The notes beneath the pieces were generated by a model, which saw only the letters and a list, made by a program, of their open reading frames with translations, did not search any database and was not told where the DNA came from. A DNA stretch of 64,000 nucleotides from Heterohyrax brucei (lineage: Eukaryota > Chordata > Mammalia > Hyracoidea > Procaviidae): NCBI GenBank assembly GCA_028571685.1, contig CM053158.1:59798001-59862000 (forward strand), in the 5' to 3' direction. Position numbers and translations under genes: made by a program. Shown here one piece after another: positions 47,101 to 59,014 of this stretch. The stretch's first letter is position 1. Each line of letters opens with the position of its first letter.

Positions 47101-50100
47101 ATACTACCTTCCAACAAAATCAAAAGATGAAACAGTCAACATATCTAGAGCCACATGAAAAATCTCAGTAAAGTACAACACAATCTAGATGGAGAAAAGG
47201 CCTGCAGTAAGAGAATACTTAAATAACATATTTTAAACCAACCACTGTATCTCAAAAACATTACATTTCCCCAAAGCAGTGTATCTTATTAAAAAAACAC
47301 TTTTAGATATTCATAGACTAGGCACTTGGCTTTTTTTTGGTAATAGTTGATAGGAATTCAGTTAGGTGAAGGGAGTGACAGTACACCACCGGGAGGTCAG
47401 CACAACAGGACTACACCATAAGCTGAAAAGTGTTCTAAATACAACTTAACATTTAAAAGGATATCGTGCAGGGAGAGGGGTCTGAAGACCATGGTTTCAT
47501 GGGACATCAAGGCCAACTGGCATAACTAATTGTTTTTCTAAGTTCTGCATCCATATTGGTGAGTGGTGCCTGGGGTCTTAAAAGCCAGCCTGCTGCCATC
47601 TAAGGAGCATATAAACTGATCCCAACCCACCTGGAGCAGATGAAAACCAAGAACATCAAATACATGAGGAAAACAAGCCCAGGAGATAGATGGGCCCCCA
47701 AGACTGAGAGAATACATCAATGTGAGTCTAGAAGAACTAGATGGTACCTGGCCACCACCAGACTACCCTGACACAGAACACAACGTAAGAATCCCTGATG
47801 CAGCACAAGAAAAAGGGGAGTACACACTGAAAACTCTTAAAGACCAGACTTGATGGTCTGAAATCCTGAAGGATCCCCTGAGAGCATGGCCCTGGACTCA
47901 CTGCTAGTCCAGAGCTGAAACCACTGCTGACACCAATTCTTCAGACAAAGATTCCACTGGACTGCAAGACACAGACTGATGCAGATTGTATTTGTCCTTC
48001 TTGGCTTAAATATATATACGAGGCTGTCTGACTAGCTCTTCTCTAGAGGTGAGAGGGGAGGATGGAAACAAGAGGGTAAGTGCTGCCTGAATGAATACTG
48101 GGAAGTACAGAGTGGACAGGAGGAGTGTGCTGTCACAGGACGAGGAGAGAACAAAGACCTGTGTTTGGGGTTTTATATGGCAAACTGACTTGGACCGTAA
48201 ATTTTCCCTTAATCACGATAAAAATAAAATTAAAAAAAGGTGAGGGAATCCCTCTTAATTACACTGGGTAAGACCCAAAAGGTATATGCCTTCAAGGCTG
48301 CTGGAGGGAGTAATACAATAACTGTCAGGCAGGCACAGAAACTTACATGCTTTCTCCCTCTCTTTCATACACACATACTCTCTGAGTTACATAAAAATGT
48401 ACATGAATAGTGAAGCATTACTGATGATATCTATTTCATTATACTTTCAAAACATAATGGTTTTAATTACTTTCAGACTACAATTTTTCACCAAAGAGAA
48501 ATGCAGAGGTGAAGTCACAAACAGAATCTGAAGACAGCAAGATAGCTTGTGGACCACTCAACTATACTTTTGCACCCCAAATTCTTACTATGAAAATTTT
48601 CAAGCAGACAGAGATATGGAAAGAACTGCACATTAAGTACATACACCCACCATCTGGACTCAACAACTATTAACATCTTTGCCATACTTGTCTGCCTTAT
48701 CTGTCATCTATTTATCTATGAATTTACTGTCCATCCATCTCACTTGAAAGTAAACTGCAGACATTGTGAAACTTAGCTGCTAAATACTACGATTTGTACT
48801 TCCTAAGGGTAAGGATGCAAACCCTGGTGGCACACTCGCTAAAAGCTACGGCTGTTAACCAAAATGTCAGCAGTCTGAGTTCAGCAGGTACTCCTTGGAA
48901 ACTGTATGGGGCAGTTCTACTCTGTCCTCCAGGGTCGTTTTGAGTCAGCATCGACTCAATGGCAGCAGGTTTGTTTTGTCTGGTTTTGAAGAGTAAGGAT
49001 AAACCAAAAAACTAAACATGTTGCCAGGATTCCAACTCATAGCTATTCTCATCATAATCCCAACACCACCACTGCATCTACGAAAATTAACACTATTTTC
49101 CCTAACATACCCAGAACATAGTCACAACTGTTCAAAAGTATCTTTTACACTGCTGATTTTAGATCAGATTCCAATTAAGGTTCACACATAGCATCTGCTA
49201 GGTCTCAAAGGCTTTAATCCAGCACAGTCTCTACCTCCTATATAGCTTCCTCTATCCCTAAGAACAGACATTTTAATTGCTATTACATTTCTGTTATACA
49301 CAAGGCTCCTTTTAGCCATTAATCCAAAAGCCTGGTATAGAGGAAAGAGAACTAGATTTGGGCTGGATTTAAAGCTGAGCCCTCAAGTCCTAGTTCATAC
49401 TACCATGTAAGTATAGCATTATCTTAGAAAAATTATTTAACCTCTGTGGGTCTGACCTTCCTCACCTCTAAAATAAGAGCTTGATTTACCTTAAGGACAG
49501 AGTATGGACTCAATAAATATTTTATTTAATGCAATAAAAATTAGGTATCTCTTACTATCTAAACTCTTGCTATCTGAATTCTCATGACTTTTACTCAGGA
49601 ACTCAACTGGTTCAAATCCCTCAGCTATCTGACACTTGGGAACCAATTACACAGATTTACTATCTCTCACTATCTGAAGAGAAAAACCTGCAACAGATTT
49701 GAATTAGCAACAGCTACTTGGGTTGACTAGGATCCTATAATGATAAACAGCTGTAGAAAATATAAAGGTAAATAAATGATATGATCTTGGATCACAGAAT
49801 GAATTAAGGGGCACAAAAGAGAAGACACTACTGTTAATTTTCGCTGATGCATCAAGAAGTCAGTAAGAAGGTGAAATTCTAGTAGAACATTGACAGCTAC
49901 TAATTTCAACAACGTGGAAAAGTAGACAATCAGGCAGAGAGGAGTACTAGGGTCAACTGTTTGCTCAGTATCCATAAAGAGAGTAAGAGATTTACGCTCA
50001 TTAAATTTATGTTTCTTCATAGAAATGGAAACTAACTCTTCTTACTTGGTATCAAATAAAACAAACATACTGAAAGACTGTATAAAGCACCATACGAATT

Positions 50101-53100
50101 TAAACAGCTGGTCAGAGAAAGGGCCATTTAGGCCAGAAAACAGCATGAATAAAGGTGATGCATTTTGAATGGATCCACTTTGTGTGCTGAACTGGTCTGG
50201 TGTGACTGAAAAGTAAAGAGATGGCATTAGAAAAGAAACAAAGAAAGTATAAATCATAACCCCAGTATCATGCTAAGAGTTTGGGGCCTGGTTCTATAGA
50301 CAATGCACAACTCACTGATAGTTTCTGAGTAGAGGATGACATAATCTGACTCCTAGCTTTCGAAAGAGAAGGGTGTATTGGTGAAACAATGGAGACAAGT
50401 GTGGGAGACACAGGTGTCAGGGAGAGAATACAAGTAGAAACTAAAGCAACACAAGGAAAAGGAAAATGAGCTATACTTAACATTCTGAAACAGAATTTAC
50501 ATTCTTCCTCAGACATGTCTCTTTAGGTAAATCTACAGGGCTTAAATTGGCAGTAAATGCCTGCTGAATAGTTCTTAATATTTTCTATGTTAAAAACATT
50601 ATATAAAATGCATTCAGTTTTACCCTACAGAAAGGAGGAAGAGATGTGATTACAAAATGATTGCCAAATGATTTAAATAATTTTGTTTCCTTTGTCTGCA
50701 GTTGTGCATCAATTTTTACTATAAAATGAAAATAAAATGTTTACAAAAGTAGTATTTCTTATTACTTCCTGTGTGTTTCTACACATATTTTAGCTTCCAT
50801 CCTAAGAAGAATCCTGAATTTATAAAAATACAAACAGCATCTTGCTAAAGCAGCCACCAAAACTGGTGTAAGAAATGGTGTGTCATGGATTGAATTGTGT
50901 CCCTCCAAAAATAGGTGTAGCCCTGTGGCTGGGATATGATTCCCTGTAGTCTACGATTGTCCTCCATTTGGTGATTTTGCTGTGCTGCATGCTAAAGGAT
51001 TAGGGTGGGACTGTAAATCCCTTCAGAAGATCACCTCCCTGCTATACTGTAAAGGGAGTTTCCCTGTTTGCCCCACCCTTAATCCCTTCATTCTGCAAGA
51101 GGTAAAAGGAAAAGAAAGCAGACAGAGAATGGGGAACCTCACACCATCAAACAAATAGCACCAGAAGAGCGCGTCCTTTAGACCAGAGATTCCTGCGCCA
51201 AGATGCTCCCTGGACAAAGACTGATGCAATACCGGACTTTCCTCCAGAGCCGACAAGGGGGATAGCCTTCCCCCGGAGCGGACACCCTGAATGTGGACTT
51301 GTAGCCTACTGGACTGTGTAAGAATAAACCTTCCTTTGTTAAAGCCATCCACTTTGTCGTATTTCTGTTAGAGCAGCACTAGCTGTAAGAAATGAACCAG
51401 CAGTGACAGGGATGGACAGGAGACGCTGGGTAAGAGGAACACACAATTGCAGCTGGTGGGAATGCGGTGCAAACTGCCTTTTAAAAATATATACCTGATT
51501 TTCTTTAGCAGAAGATTCCAAAAAAGCTGCATTCCAAGATTCTGCTAAAGCTTTCCCTTCTTCATAACTGATCACCCTAAAGGAAATAGGAAATTCTAAT
51601 TAATTTGTCCTTTATTAAAAATATATGAAACAAGAAAACACTTTTATAATTTTTTTCCTTGCAAAGCTGAATCATGTTCTCAATATTATCATCAAGTATG
51701 TTACAGAGAAGAACATTTTAATTACACTACAGTCAGGGACTTGAGCACAAAAATGATTGTGGGCATGGCACAGGACCGGGCAATATTTCGTTCTGTTGCA
51801 CACAGACAGGGTCGCTATGAGTTGGAACCCACTAATGGGCATCTGACAACAAAAGAGTCAGGGAACAGAACAGACACTATCTTACAGAGTTAACTAGCTC
51901 CAACAAGCACTTATAATTCAGAGAACATGATCTTATTTTCTAGTACTCCAATATTTATAACAATGCACTATTTTTTAGTGAGGCGTTAAAGAATGAGGGG
52001 CAGGGGAAATTTCAAAAAGGTCTCACAGCTCAATTGTGCTATACAAACACACAGCAGGGAATTCAGCCAGCAAATGTTTCTTCCTTTCTAGACATTAAGC
52101 TCCATGGGAATGGGGCCTCTGTCTCCCTTTATCTCAACAACCCTAACATTTGCTACTTTTAAAAAAAACTGGCTGAACAAATTAATGTTACCTTAGTCTT
52201 TTTCATATCTTGCTTTATGCAAAATGGCAGAATAACCTAAAGATAATTTTTCATAACATCTGCTTCTTTTCTAGAGGGAACACTTTCAAAGTGTGTGAAA
52301 TTTATATTGTTAATTGTGCTTCTGCTATGCAAAGTTAGTCACACTTCTTAACACAGACAAAAACAGGTATGCTAGAGCTAAAAATATTCCCACTGTTAAG
52401 AAAAATGAAATTTCAATGACTAAATCATTTTAGACTTAACTTTATAAATAATTTACAAGCTACATACCTTTCCATATGTAGATCTTTCTTATTTCCCACC
52501 AACATAATAGGTATCCTGTTAATTTAATGAGAAAAAACCCACAGTAAACTAGTCAGCAACAGATTTTATTATTCAGAAGGTACTACTATACTGAGTTTAA
52601 ATCTAACAAAACAGACAAAGATTACTACTTACTGAACTTTCCCCACCATATCCAACAATTTGCCATGGATAACTTTAATCACTTCAAAACTAAAAAAAAA
52701 AAAAAAAAAAAGGATGAGGTCAAACAACCATTTTACTCTTCAAGCACTAAAAAATTTTACAAGTATGCTATGTTTATAGAGACAAAAATATACAATGTCA
52801 TACTCACCACCACAATGTAAAATAATTTGAACACAAGGAACTCCTTTCTTTCCTACAAATCCCTGGCATCCCCCCATATATAAATGATACTGAGTAACCT
52901 TTATTAATGGCATCCCTGGGTTGTGCACGCAGTTAATTAATTTACTCGCCCAGTGGCTGAACGACAGGTTGGAGCTAGAGCCAACCCAGAGGGGCCTAGA
53001 GGTATATTTTCAGGAACTCAGCCATGGAAAACCTTCTACGCAGCACAGTTCTACTCTGACACACATGGAGTCATCATGAGAGCTTAAGGGCCAACTCCAC

Positions 53101-56100
53101 AGCAATTTTCTTTTTTTCACTTCTGTATCAACATTTATCTAATTTTTAATAGATAAAACTGACACATTGCTAGGTGATCTGTCCAGAGCTGTAAACTATT
53201 AGTATGGATAAACAAGAAATCATATCATCTCTCAAACTGGAGTTCTTTTCCATTTTTAGAACTTATGAAATTGGATGTATTTTTTGTTTAGTCACAAGGA
53301 ATAACTCTACAAGGACTTTACAATACAAAGGAATAATGTGAGACTTTTGTTTGATTTCCAAAATAATGAGCAATAAAAAACCCCACCAAACCCAGTGCTG
53401 TTGAGTTGTTTCCAACTCACAGCAACTCTATCAGACAGAGTAGTACTGCCCCGTAGAATTTCCAAGGAGTGACCAGAGGATTTGAAATGTGGACCTTTGG
53501 GTTAGCAGTTGTAGCACTTAACTGCTACACTACCACGGTTTCTGGTTCCAGCGTAGGTGGGGTTAAACTCAACCAGAGTGTATACAATTCAGATCACTAC
53601 TGTACAACAGTTGCAGAACTAGGAATGGGATCTGTTTCTGTCTTTACATCAAATCTGTAGGTGAGCTCCCACATGTGTGCACAGTTCTTACTTAGCTTTA
53701 CTTCAGTGCAATAAGGCAGCCTGCTAGCACAATGCGTAAGAACCCAGGCTGCTAACCAAAAGGTCAGCAGCTCAGATCCACCAGTTGCTCCTTGGAAACC
53801 CCATGGGGCAATTCTACTCTCTCCTATAGGGTTGTTTTTAGTCAGAACAGACTTGACAGCAATCTTTTTTTTTTTTCAGCACAGCAAGTAAAGGTAACTG
53901 TGATGAAGAATTTGTTGTAGGTTGGTTCTACTGTTTCACACTAACTCTACTAGTTGCCACTGAGGGCAAATTTACATTTAACATTAAAGGGAAAGCATGA
54001 ATTGTCCATAAATTGGACATCAGCAACCTGGGGACTGCCTGTGTTTCTTGGTTATGCATGAATAAGTATATGGGTTTGTAACAAAACAGAACACCATTCT
54101 TCCCTTATTCCTTCACGTTTGAGATTTATTGAGAATGCCCATTAAACTAAAGGCATCCTTTAAAAACAAAACAATACATATTGTTTTAGCAAAGACAGAC
54201 TCAGAGAATGCCTCAAATACTATACTGAGATGACACAGAAAACTTTTGCCACTCTGCTATGCAGTTAAATAATAGTTTCTCAACCACATGAGGCTCTTGG
54301 GAAACATTTTCATATTAAAATACCAATATATTTTTCAGTCTTCTCAGTGACAAATGCTTTTGTTCCAACTTGATGCATGAATGTCATCTAGTTTGTGGGC
54401 ACCAAAAAAGGTGACAAAAAGCAATCAACAGATGCATTGAGAAAACTTCCTAAAACTATTTCAATTCGTCGGACTAACTATAAAGTAACCAATATTAATA
54501 ACTTTCTAAAAATCACAGAATAAAATATATACACAACGAAACCACCTTTGAATAAACTCTTTTTCTAGTAAATTAGCGAAAGAATACAAACTCATTTGGT
54601 ATTATTGTATTCCCTGGATTACTGGTGTATTAAATTTGTTCTGAAGAAAGCACAATATGGCAGGCATTTAAACAGAAAATTACAGAATTTAATAAGTAAG
54701 GGTTAAGGATGAATAGTGTTATGATAAATTTTAAAAAAATGTGACAAAAAAAGACTAAGAAATTTGATTGGGAGAAATCAGTGACAGCACACATTAGAAA
54801 GAAGGTCAATTTAACTTGACTTCAACATAACATGAATATTCTTCCAATCTTAACCCAATAATGCAAGGATAGAGTAGCAAGGGCAGGGGTCCTGGGACCA
54901 TGCTCTCAGGGGACACTGAGGCCAAGTGGCACTACTGGTGTACTGCCAGGAGAGTCTCCTTCACCTCATATTGGTGAGTGGCATCTGGGGTTTTAAAAGT
55001 TAGCACGCTGCCATCTGAGGTACACCAAATGGTCCCAACTCAGCAGGAAGAGATGATCACCAAGGACCAAAAACGACATGGGAGGAAGAAACCCAGAAGA
55101 CAGCAAGACCCACATGAATGGGTGACTACATCAAAATGTGACCAGAAGAACCAGATGGTGCCTGGTCACCACCACTGACAGCTGTGATGGGGCTCACAAA
55201 GCTGAGTCTCAGTGGCAACACAAGAATAAAAAGGGGTGCACTCTTGAGAACTCCACTAAAAGACAGCAACTGATGGTCTGAAGGCCTTGGGGTTAACAAC
55301 CTTGGAGCATGGCCACTGGCCCTGAAGCTGCCCCTGTCCATAAATCATTACTAAGGTCAATGCCTTGGACAGGAACAGACTGGACTCTGCGACACAGAGT
55401 GAATATATCGTGTGCGCACTTTATGGTCCTATGCATCTATAGGATGTCGTGCTACTGATCTCTTACTAGAGGGGAGTGGATAGGTTAGAGAAGAGGGGAT
55501 AGGAAATTGTTCAGAAGATATGACATGTACAGAACAGAAAGGAGCAGTATGCTGTCACTGGGCATGGAGAGCAGGAGCTGCACATAGGCAGGCATGTGAA
55601 TTTAAACTGGACTGTACACTTTTACTCAATCACAATTAAAAAAAAAAAAGACTAACAGTTTTACAACTTAAGGTGCTACTGTCATGAAGAAAGCTACCAA
55701 GTCCCAAAATAATAAATAGGCACTGGTTTATGCATAAAATACAAGCATTATTTTTAGTGATAAAATATAAAAACTTAGATAGGCCTCCTTATATTCTTGA
55801 ATATGGAATATTATACATCCAACTTACTGCTTTTACAGAGTAGATAATTACATTTACAAGGAAAACAACAGACTTAAATATTTTATAGCACAACTTTTAC
55901 ACTGAAAAGTGTGTTTCCCTGCCCTGGAGTTAGGGGTTAAATAAAACATTAATAGCACACTGCAATTTTCATTTGCAGTACAGTGTGTAGTAAAGAGCAG
56001 TACACTGTCCAACACAGCAGCCACTAGCCACACTGGCTATTACGTACTTGCCATGTGGCCAGTGACCAAGAAACTGAATTTCAAATTTTATTTAATCAAC

Positions 56101-57289
56101 ACATTAGTTTACTCGTTAACTGTGGCTACCACATGGGGGAGCACAGATATAGGACAATTTCCATCATCACAGTTACGTTCTATTCAACAGTGCTGGCTCT
56201 GAACTGCCACACAACATCTATGCAACCTGGGCACATTACTGACCTCTTGTCACTCAGGTGCCTTCTATGTTAAGTGTGAAACGAGTATCTCTGGCAAAGA
56301 CTGTTTAACTTAATGGATTAATAACTTATTATTATGTAAGTAAATTGAGAGCTCCTTAGGAGCCCTGGTGGCACAGCGGTTACGAGCTCAGCAGCTAACC
56401 AAAACGTCAGCAGTTCAAATCTACCAGCTACTCCTCGGAAACCCTATGAGGCAGTTCCACTCAGTCCTGTAGGTCTGCTACAAGTCAGAAGCAACTCAAT
56501 GACACCTAACAACATGACAACAATGAAGAGCACAGAAAAACTACTGACAAGTCACAAACACTCAACAGAAGGTAGATATCCACACAACTGCCCTCCCCTG
56601 GCACTGAATTTTCACAAATTCTTCAAAGATATAAGCAATCTGCTCAGTGCTTAGACCTCTCCTACTACACATGGACAGCTCTCCTCAGCCCCAGTCAGTC
56701 TGCATTCTCAACTTCTCAGTGTTGTAACACGTATGTCATGCCCTGCAAACACTGTAAAAAATGTGTAGAGAGGAACCAAAACCTGTTATTACTAACAAAA
56801 ACAGCAGCCCCATTCTTATGCAGTAAAGTGAAGCTGTTACTACCCAAGGTTTTATTTCATACATTCAAAGGATAAAATATTCAACTAAACAAAATCTCAA
56901 AATTGTATTAGGAAGTCTATTCCACATTATATGGTAAATAAACACAAAAAATAAAAGCGATTTATGTACTCACCATTTCAATCAGAAAAATTTAGGTCAA
57001 TACAGATTTTTATTCTATGCATACAACAAAAAGATCTATCCAGATAACCCTTTTTCTTAACCCACTTGCTCTACAAAACAATCACTAAAAACTACTCAGC
57101 ATAATAATTAGAACTGTTACTACTACACGCAGAAAAATCCTTCAAAAGAATTAATGCTATCTACGTGCAGAAAATAAACTCAGGCAACATGAGGAATGAT
57201 TATTACCTTTTGATTGATGTAACAGAGTACACAAGAATATAACCATTAATATCTATTGAGTATGTCTGAGGAAAGATGGAATATTCATC
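44013..57289 (-). CDS. RHEB: RHEB GTPase, exons 4-8 (3' part of gene)
   Basis: RHEB is a farnesylated small GTPase on lysosomal and other endomembranes; its GTP form activates mTORC1 and TSC1/TSC2 is its GAP (established knowledge). Five minus-strand exons were found: 57289-57207, 52689-52633, 52515-52468, 51576-51495 and 44105-44013. Every intron has GT and AG ends and the phases join without a shift (exon 4 ends AG, exon 5 starts T, giving Ser; CA|G gives Gln; AG|G gives Arg; CAG|ACT). The product is 120 residues, matching positions 65-184 of the 184-residue mammalian protein, with no stops or changes I can detect. G4 motif NKKD, G5 motif SAK and C-terminal CSVM (farnesyl Cys181) are all present. 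The P-loop, switch I and DTAG are on exons 1-3, which I did not find in 57290-64000. Introns rule out a processed pseudogene. Confidence 0.97.
44150..44345 (-). repeat. Old AfroSINE-like, long subtype
   Basis: GTTGATCTTGACTGATGGTGTCCC, GTGCACAGTAGAACTGTTCTC, GAGGTCCTCCAGGTGAGTTTCAATTGCC and end CCCAGTGACTCC, reverse of the SINE head. Intron 7 of RHEB, 45 bp from exon 8. Confidence 0.65.
44480..45990 (+). other. Pyrimidine-rich stretch, possible ancient LINE
   Basis: Long CT-rich plus-strand run within RHEB intron 7, with words such as CTCAGCTGATAACCCCGTTTTCTGTTTCACC reminiscent of old non-LTR element coding sequence. Frames are broken. Assignment is weak; it may simply be diverged intron. 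Confidence 0.3.
47335..48240 (+). mobile_element. 5'-truncated L1 (3' UTR) in RHEB intron 7
   Basis: GTAATAGTTGATAGGAATTC, GAAGACCATGGTTTCATGGGACATC, TTGGTGAGTGGTGCCTGGGG, TTCTTCAGACAAAGATTCCACTGG and end CCCTTAATCACGATAAAAATAAAAT. Same order as the 3' UTR of L1 #3 (minus strand, 23850-23083). Antisense to RHEB. Confidence 0.82.
48828..48988 (+). repeat. AfroSINE in RHEB intron 7
   Basis: CAAACCCTGGTGGCACACTCG head, GGGGCAGTTCTACTCTGTCC core and GCATCGACTCAATGGCAGCAGG tail. Flanks GGTAAGGAT and AGTAAGGAT form a short duplication. Confidence 0.92.
49330..49530 (+). repeat. MIR-like SINE in RHEB intron 7
   Basis: GCCTGGTATAGAGGAAAGAGAACTAGATTTGGGCTGG, ATTATTTAACCTCTGTGGGTCTGACC and tail TATGGACTCAATAAATATTT follow the MIR order. 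Ancient mammal-wide SINE. Confidence 0.8.
50878..51383 (+). mobile_element. MaLR-like LTR in RHEB intron 7, 3' clipped
   Basis: TGTCATGGATTGAATTGTGTCCCTCC start, CCTCCATTTGGTGATTTTGC, AAGGGAGTTTCCCTG and end GAGCAGCACTAGC, lacking the usual ATGACTAACACA. It is flanked by the 11-bp direct repeat TGTAAGAAATG (50867-50877, 51384-51394). About 110 bp from exon 7, antisense to the gene. Confidence 0.85.
51495..51576 (-). CDS. RHEB: RHEB exon 7
   Basis: 82 bp: the last base of Arg127 followed by 27 codons from VISYEEGKALAES to KENQ. The G5 motif SAK (149-151), which contacts the guanine base, is intact. Acceptor TTCCTTTAG, donor GTATATAT. An LTR-like element ends about 100 bp downstream in intron 7. 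Confidence 0.96.
51753..51853 (+). mobile_element. RTE 3'-end stub in RHEB intron 6
   Basis: GGCATGGCACAGGACCGGGCAATATTTCG, GGGTCGCTATGAGTTGGAACCC and CATCTGACAAC match the last 100 bp of the RTE at 59880-59988. 5'-truncated. Confidence 0.8.
52468..52515 (-). CDS. RHEB: RHEB exon 6
   Basis: 48 bp coding IPIMLVGNKKDLHME plus split codons. It contains the G4 guanine-specificity motif NKKD (residues 119-122). Acceptor AATTAACAG, donor GTATGT. Intron 5 is only 117 bp, so exons 5 and 6 form a close pair. Confidence 0.96.
52633..52689 (-). CDS. RHEB: RHEB exon 5
   Basis: 57 bp coding FEVIKVIHGKLLDMVGKV, with a split Ser at the start and a split Gln at the end. The donor is GTAAGTAG. The acceptor AG follows directly on a run of 20 T on the coding strand (20 A at 52692-52711 on the plus strand), an extreme polypyrimidine tract. 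Confidence 0.96.
52692..52711 (-). promoter_or_regulatory. RHEB: Homopolymeric polypyrimidine tract of RHEB exon 5 acceptor
   Basis: Twenty uninterrupted A on the plus strand, read as T(20)AG on the RHEB strand and joined directly to exon 5. A splice acceptor made of a mononucleotide run is prone to slippage. Confidence 0.85.
52910..53112 (+). repeat. AfroSINE, long subtype, RHEB intron 4
   Basis: GGCATCCCTGGGTTGTGCACGC head, CTGAACGACAGGTTGGAGC, CAGCACAGTTCTACTCTGAC and GGAGTCATCATGAG tail. Confidence 0.8.
53376..53545 (-). repeat. AfroSINE, RHEB intron 4
   Basis: AACCCAGTGCTGTTGAGTTG reversed tail, GTACTGCCCCGTAGAATTTCC core and CTACACTACCACGGTTTC reversed head. Confidence 0.9.
53715..53878 (+). 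repeat. AfroSINE, RHEB intron 4
   Basis: CAGCCTGCTAGCACAATGCG head, GCTAACCAAAAGGTCAGCAG, GGGGCAATTCTACTCTCTCC core and T-rich tail. Confidence 0.9.
54735..55655 (+). mobile_element. 5'-truncated L1 (3' UTR), RHEB intron 4
   Basis: The longest L1 3'-UTR-only copy in the gene: TTGATTGGGAGAAATCAGTGAC, GGACCATGCTCTCAGGGGACAC, ATTGGTGAGTGGCATCTGGGG, CACTCAATCACAATTAAAA tail and A-run. Matches L1 #3 3' UTR throughout; antisense to RHEB. Confidence 0.85.
56356..56524 (+). repeat. AfroSINE, RHEB intron 4
   Basis: TAGGAGCCCTGGTGGCACAGC head with near-consensus GCAGCTAACCAAAACGTCAGCAG and TTCAAATC B box. Tail AACTCAATGACACCTAACAACATGACAAC is typical of RTE ends. Confidence 0.93.
57207..57289 (-). 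CDS. RHEB: RHEB exon 4
   Basis: 83 bp, residues 65-91 plus two bases of the Ser92 codon. It starts after TTCCACAG with GAT GAA TAT (DEYS) and covers most of switch II, just after the DTAGQ motif that ends exon 3. It continues through the beta-strand NGYILVYSV and ends AAAAG before GTAATA. The preceding exon must end in phase 0. Confidence 0.96.
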
Positions 57290-57611
57290 CTGTGGAAGAA
57301 AAATATAATTATATTTAGCAAACACATCTAGTAAATATAGTGTAACAAGCAATCTTTACCCAAACTTTTTCACAGACTATCTGACCAAAGAAGTCAAACA
57401 TGAAATGGATTACAGGAAGTTTGTGATGTGTGTTGTATTCCAGCTGACACCCACACAATTAGCATCATCTGTTGTTTTATGAATATCTTATCATTAGTAA
57501 TATATACTAATACAGTGTTGCAGTATGTAATTTCCAGATATTATCTTCCTCAGATGTTGATTCACAGATGTTCAATGTTACGATTTACTGTTCAGTATCT
57601 GCTGGTTTTAA

Positions 57612-57795
57612 AAGAAACAAAAAACAAAACCAAACAAGCCATTCCTGTCATGTCAATTCCAACTCACAATAATTCTATGCGACTGATTGGAACTGCCCAA
57701 TAGCGTTTCCAGGTAGCAGCTGGTGGATTTAAACTGACCACCTCTGGGTTGGCAGCCACAGCTCTCTTAACCACTACGCCACCAGGGCTCCAACT
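57612..57795 (-). repeat. AfroSINE, RHEB intron 3 region
   Basis: AAACCAAACAAGCCATTCCTG reversed tail, GGAACTGCCCAATAGCGTTTCC core and CCACTACGCCACCAGGGCTCC reversed head. Confidence 0.92.
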
Positions 57796-57924
57796 CTTTG
57801 TCATCACTGAAGTTTTTATGATTTCTGTATTTTTTAAAAATGTATATATGTAATAAGTTTATACGTAATATTTAAAACCCCCAAAGACAAATAAAGATCA
57901 GATTTATCAAGACACCGATAATAA

Positions 57925-58028
57925 AACCCAAACCGAACCAAAATGCTACATAGTTTCCAAGAAGTGCCTGGTGAATCTGAAGGTTAGCAGACACAACACT
58001 TAACTGTTACACCACCAGAGTTTCCAAT
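57925..58028 (-). repeat. AfroSINE, internally deleted
   Basis: ACCCAAACCGAACCAAAATG tail joined directly to CATAGTTTCCAAGAAGTGCCTGG. Reversed head CACCACCAGAGTTTCC. About 70 bp of the middle is missing. Confidence 0.85.
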
Positions 58029-59014
58029 AAGTGGTAATGAAAACTAAAAAAAAAAAAGGCTTTTTGACTCAGGTCAGAATAACCAATGTAAGAGAAGGCT
58101 GTTAGAAGAGAACTCTTGTCATAAGCCAAGGACTACCTGCACAGTATTAGTCCACAAACCTAGCCAACACTAAACACTTTTTTGACTGGTTTTGGGTGAC
58201 AAACTCAATGCTCAAAACTGACTCTAGCTGATCTAGGGCTTCAGTTAGGAAGTAATTCCTCTAATTCCTACGAGACAAGAGGGAAAAGAAGGAAAAGGTG
58301 ACTGGGTTAGTCAGGCTCTTCTATGAAGGGGAAAACATTGGTATGTCTCTTTTATGGAAGAGAAGTCTAGAGTCCCTTAGATCTTGCAGAAAATACACAA
58401 ATCCTACTGGTTTACTTCATAAACCTGTATTTTCATATTTGAAACTGTCATATTATCAGTTAACCTACTTCATAAATTCAACCATTTTTATGCACTTCAG
58501 TCTCACTAGCCTAAGCAACATGCGCCTACAAAAGTGCTGCTTGAAACCAGTATACGAGAGAGGAAGAGGAGAGGGGAGAATCAAAACAGTAGGCTGAATC
58601 AGTGTACTCAGACTTAAGAATTTTTATGTAAAACTCTGGAACATTGCTGGGATCAAAAAATCATTTACTGAGCTACTTTAGGAATTTAAAAAAAGGTTAC
58701 GTATTATGCAACAGTGTTTGCAGTCCTGTTTTATCAAGCAGCTTTCAGAAGTTTGCTTTACATATAGAATTACTAAAGCACATAGAAAGGTTCTGGTGTT
58801 GATGGGAGTTTTCATTAGTATGTGCCACTGCCTGAATACAAATATTTCACTTGTAGCTAAAATAAAACTATGAATATATCACATTTCCCAAACACTACTA
58901 CAGAAAAATCAAGCTAAGATTGATTTTGTAATTCCATAGTATGGTTACAACTAATACTCATAAAAATTGTCTTTAAAAAAAGCTAAGTTTTACTAACAAT
59001 ATGTGTTTGATAAC

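Noticed and set aside
47470-48240. A possible new ~0.9-kb poly(A)-tailed repeat family (copies near 18.8, 23.1, 25.1, 47.4 and 54.8 kb)
   Set aside because: In the 23.08-29.4 kb copy it follows directly on the L1 ORF2 end, so it is an L1 3' UTR and the others are 5'-truncated L1s.
51023-51352. 109-codon minus-strand ORF next to RHEB exon 7
   Set aside because: It lies wholly within the MaLR-like LTR; the paralogous LTRs at 18.5 and 40.6 kb do not keep the frame.
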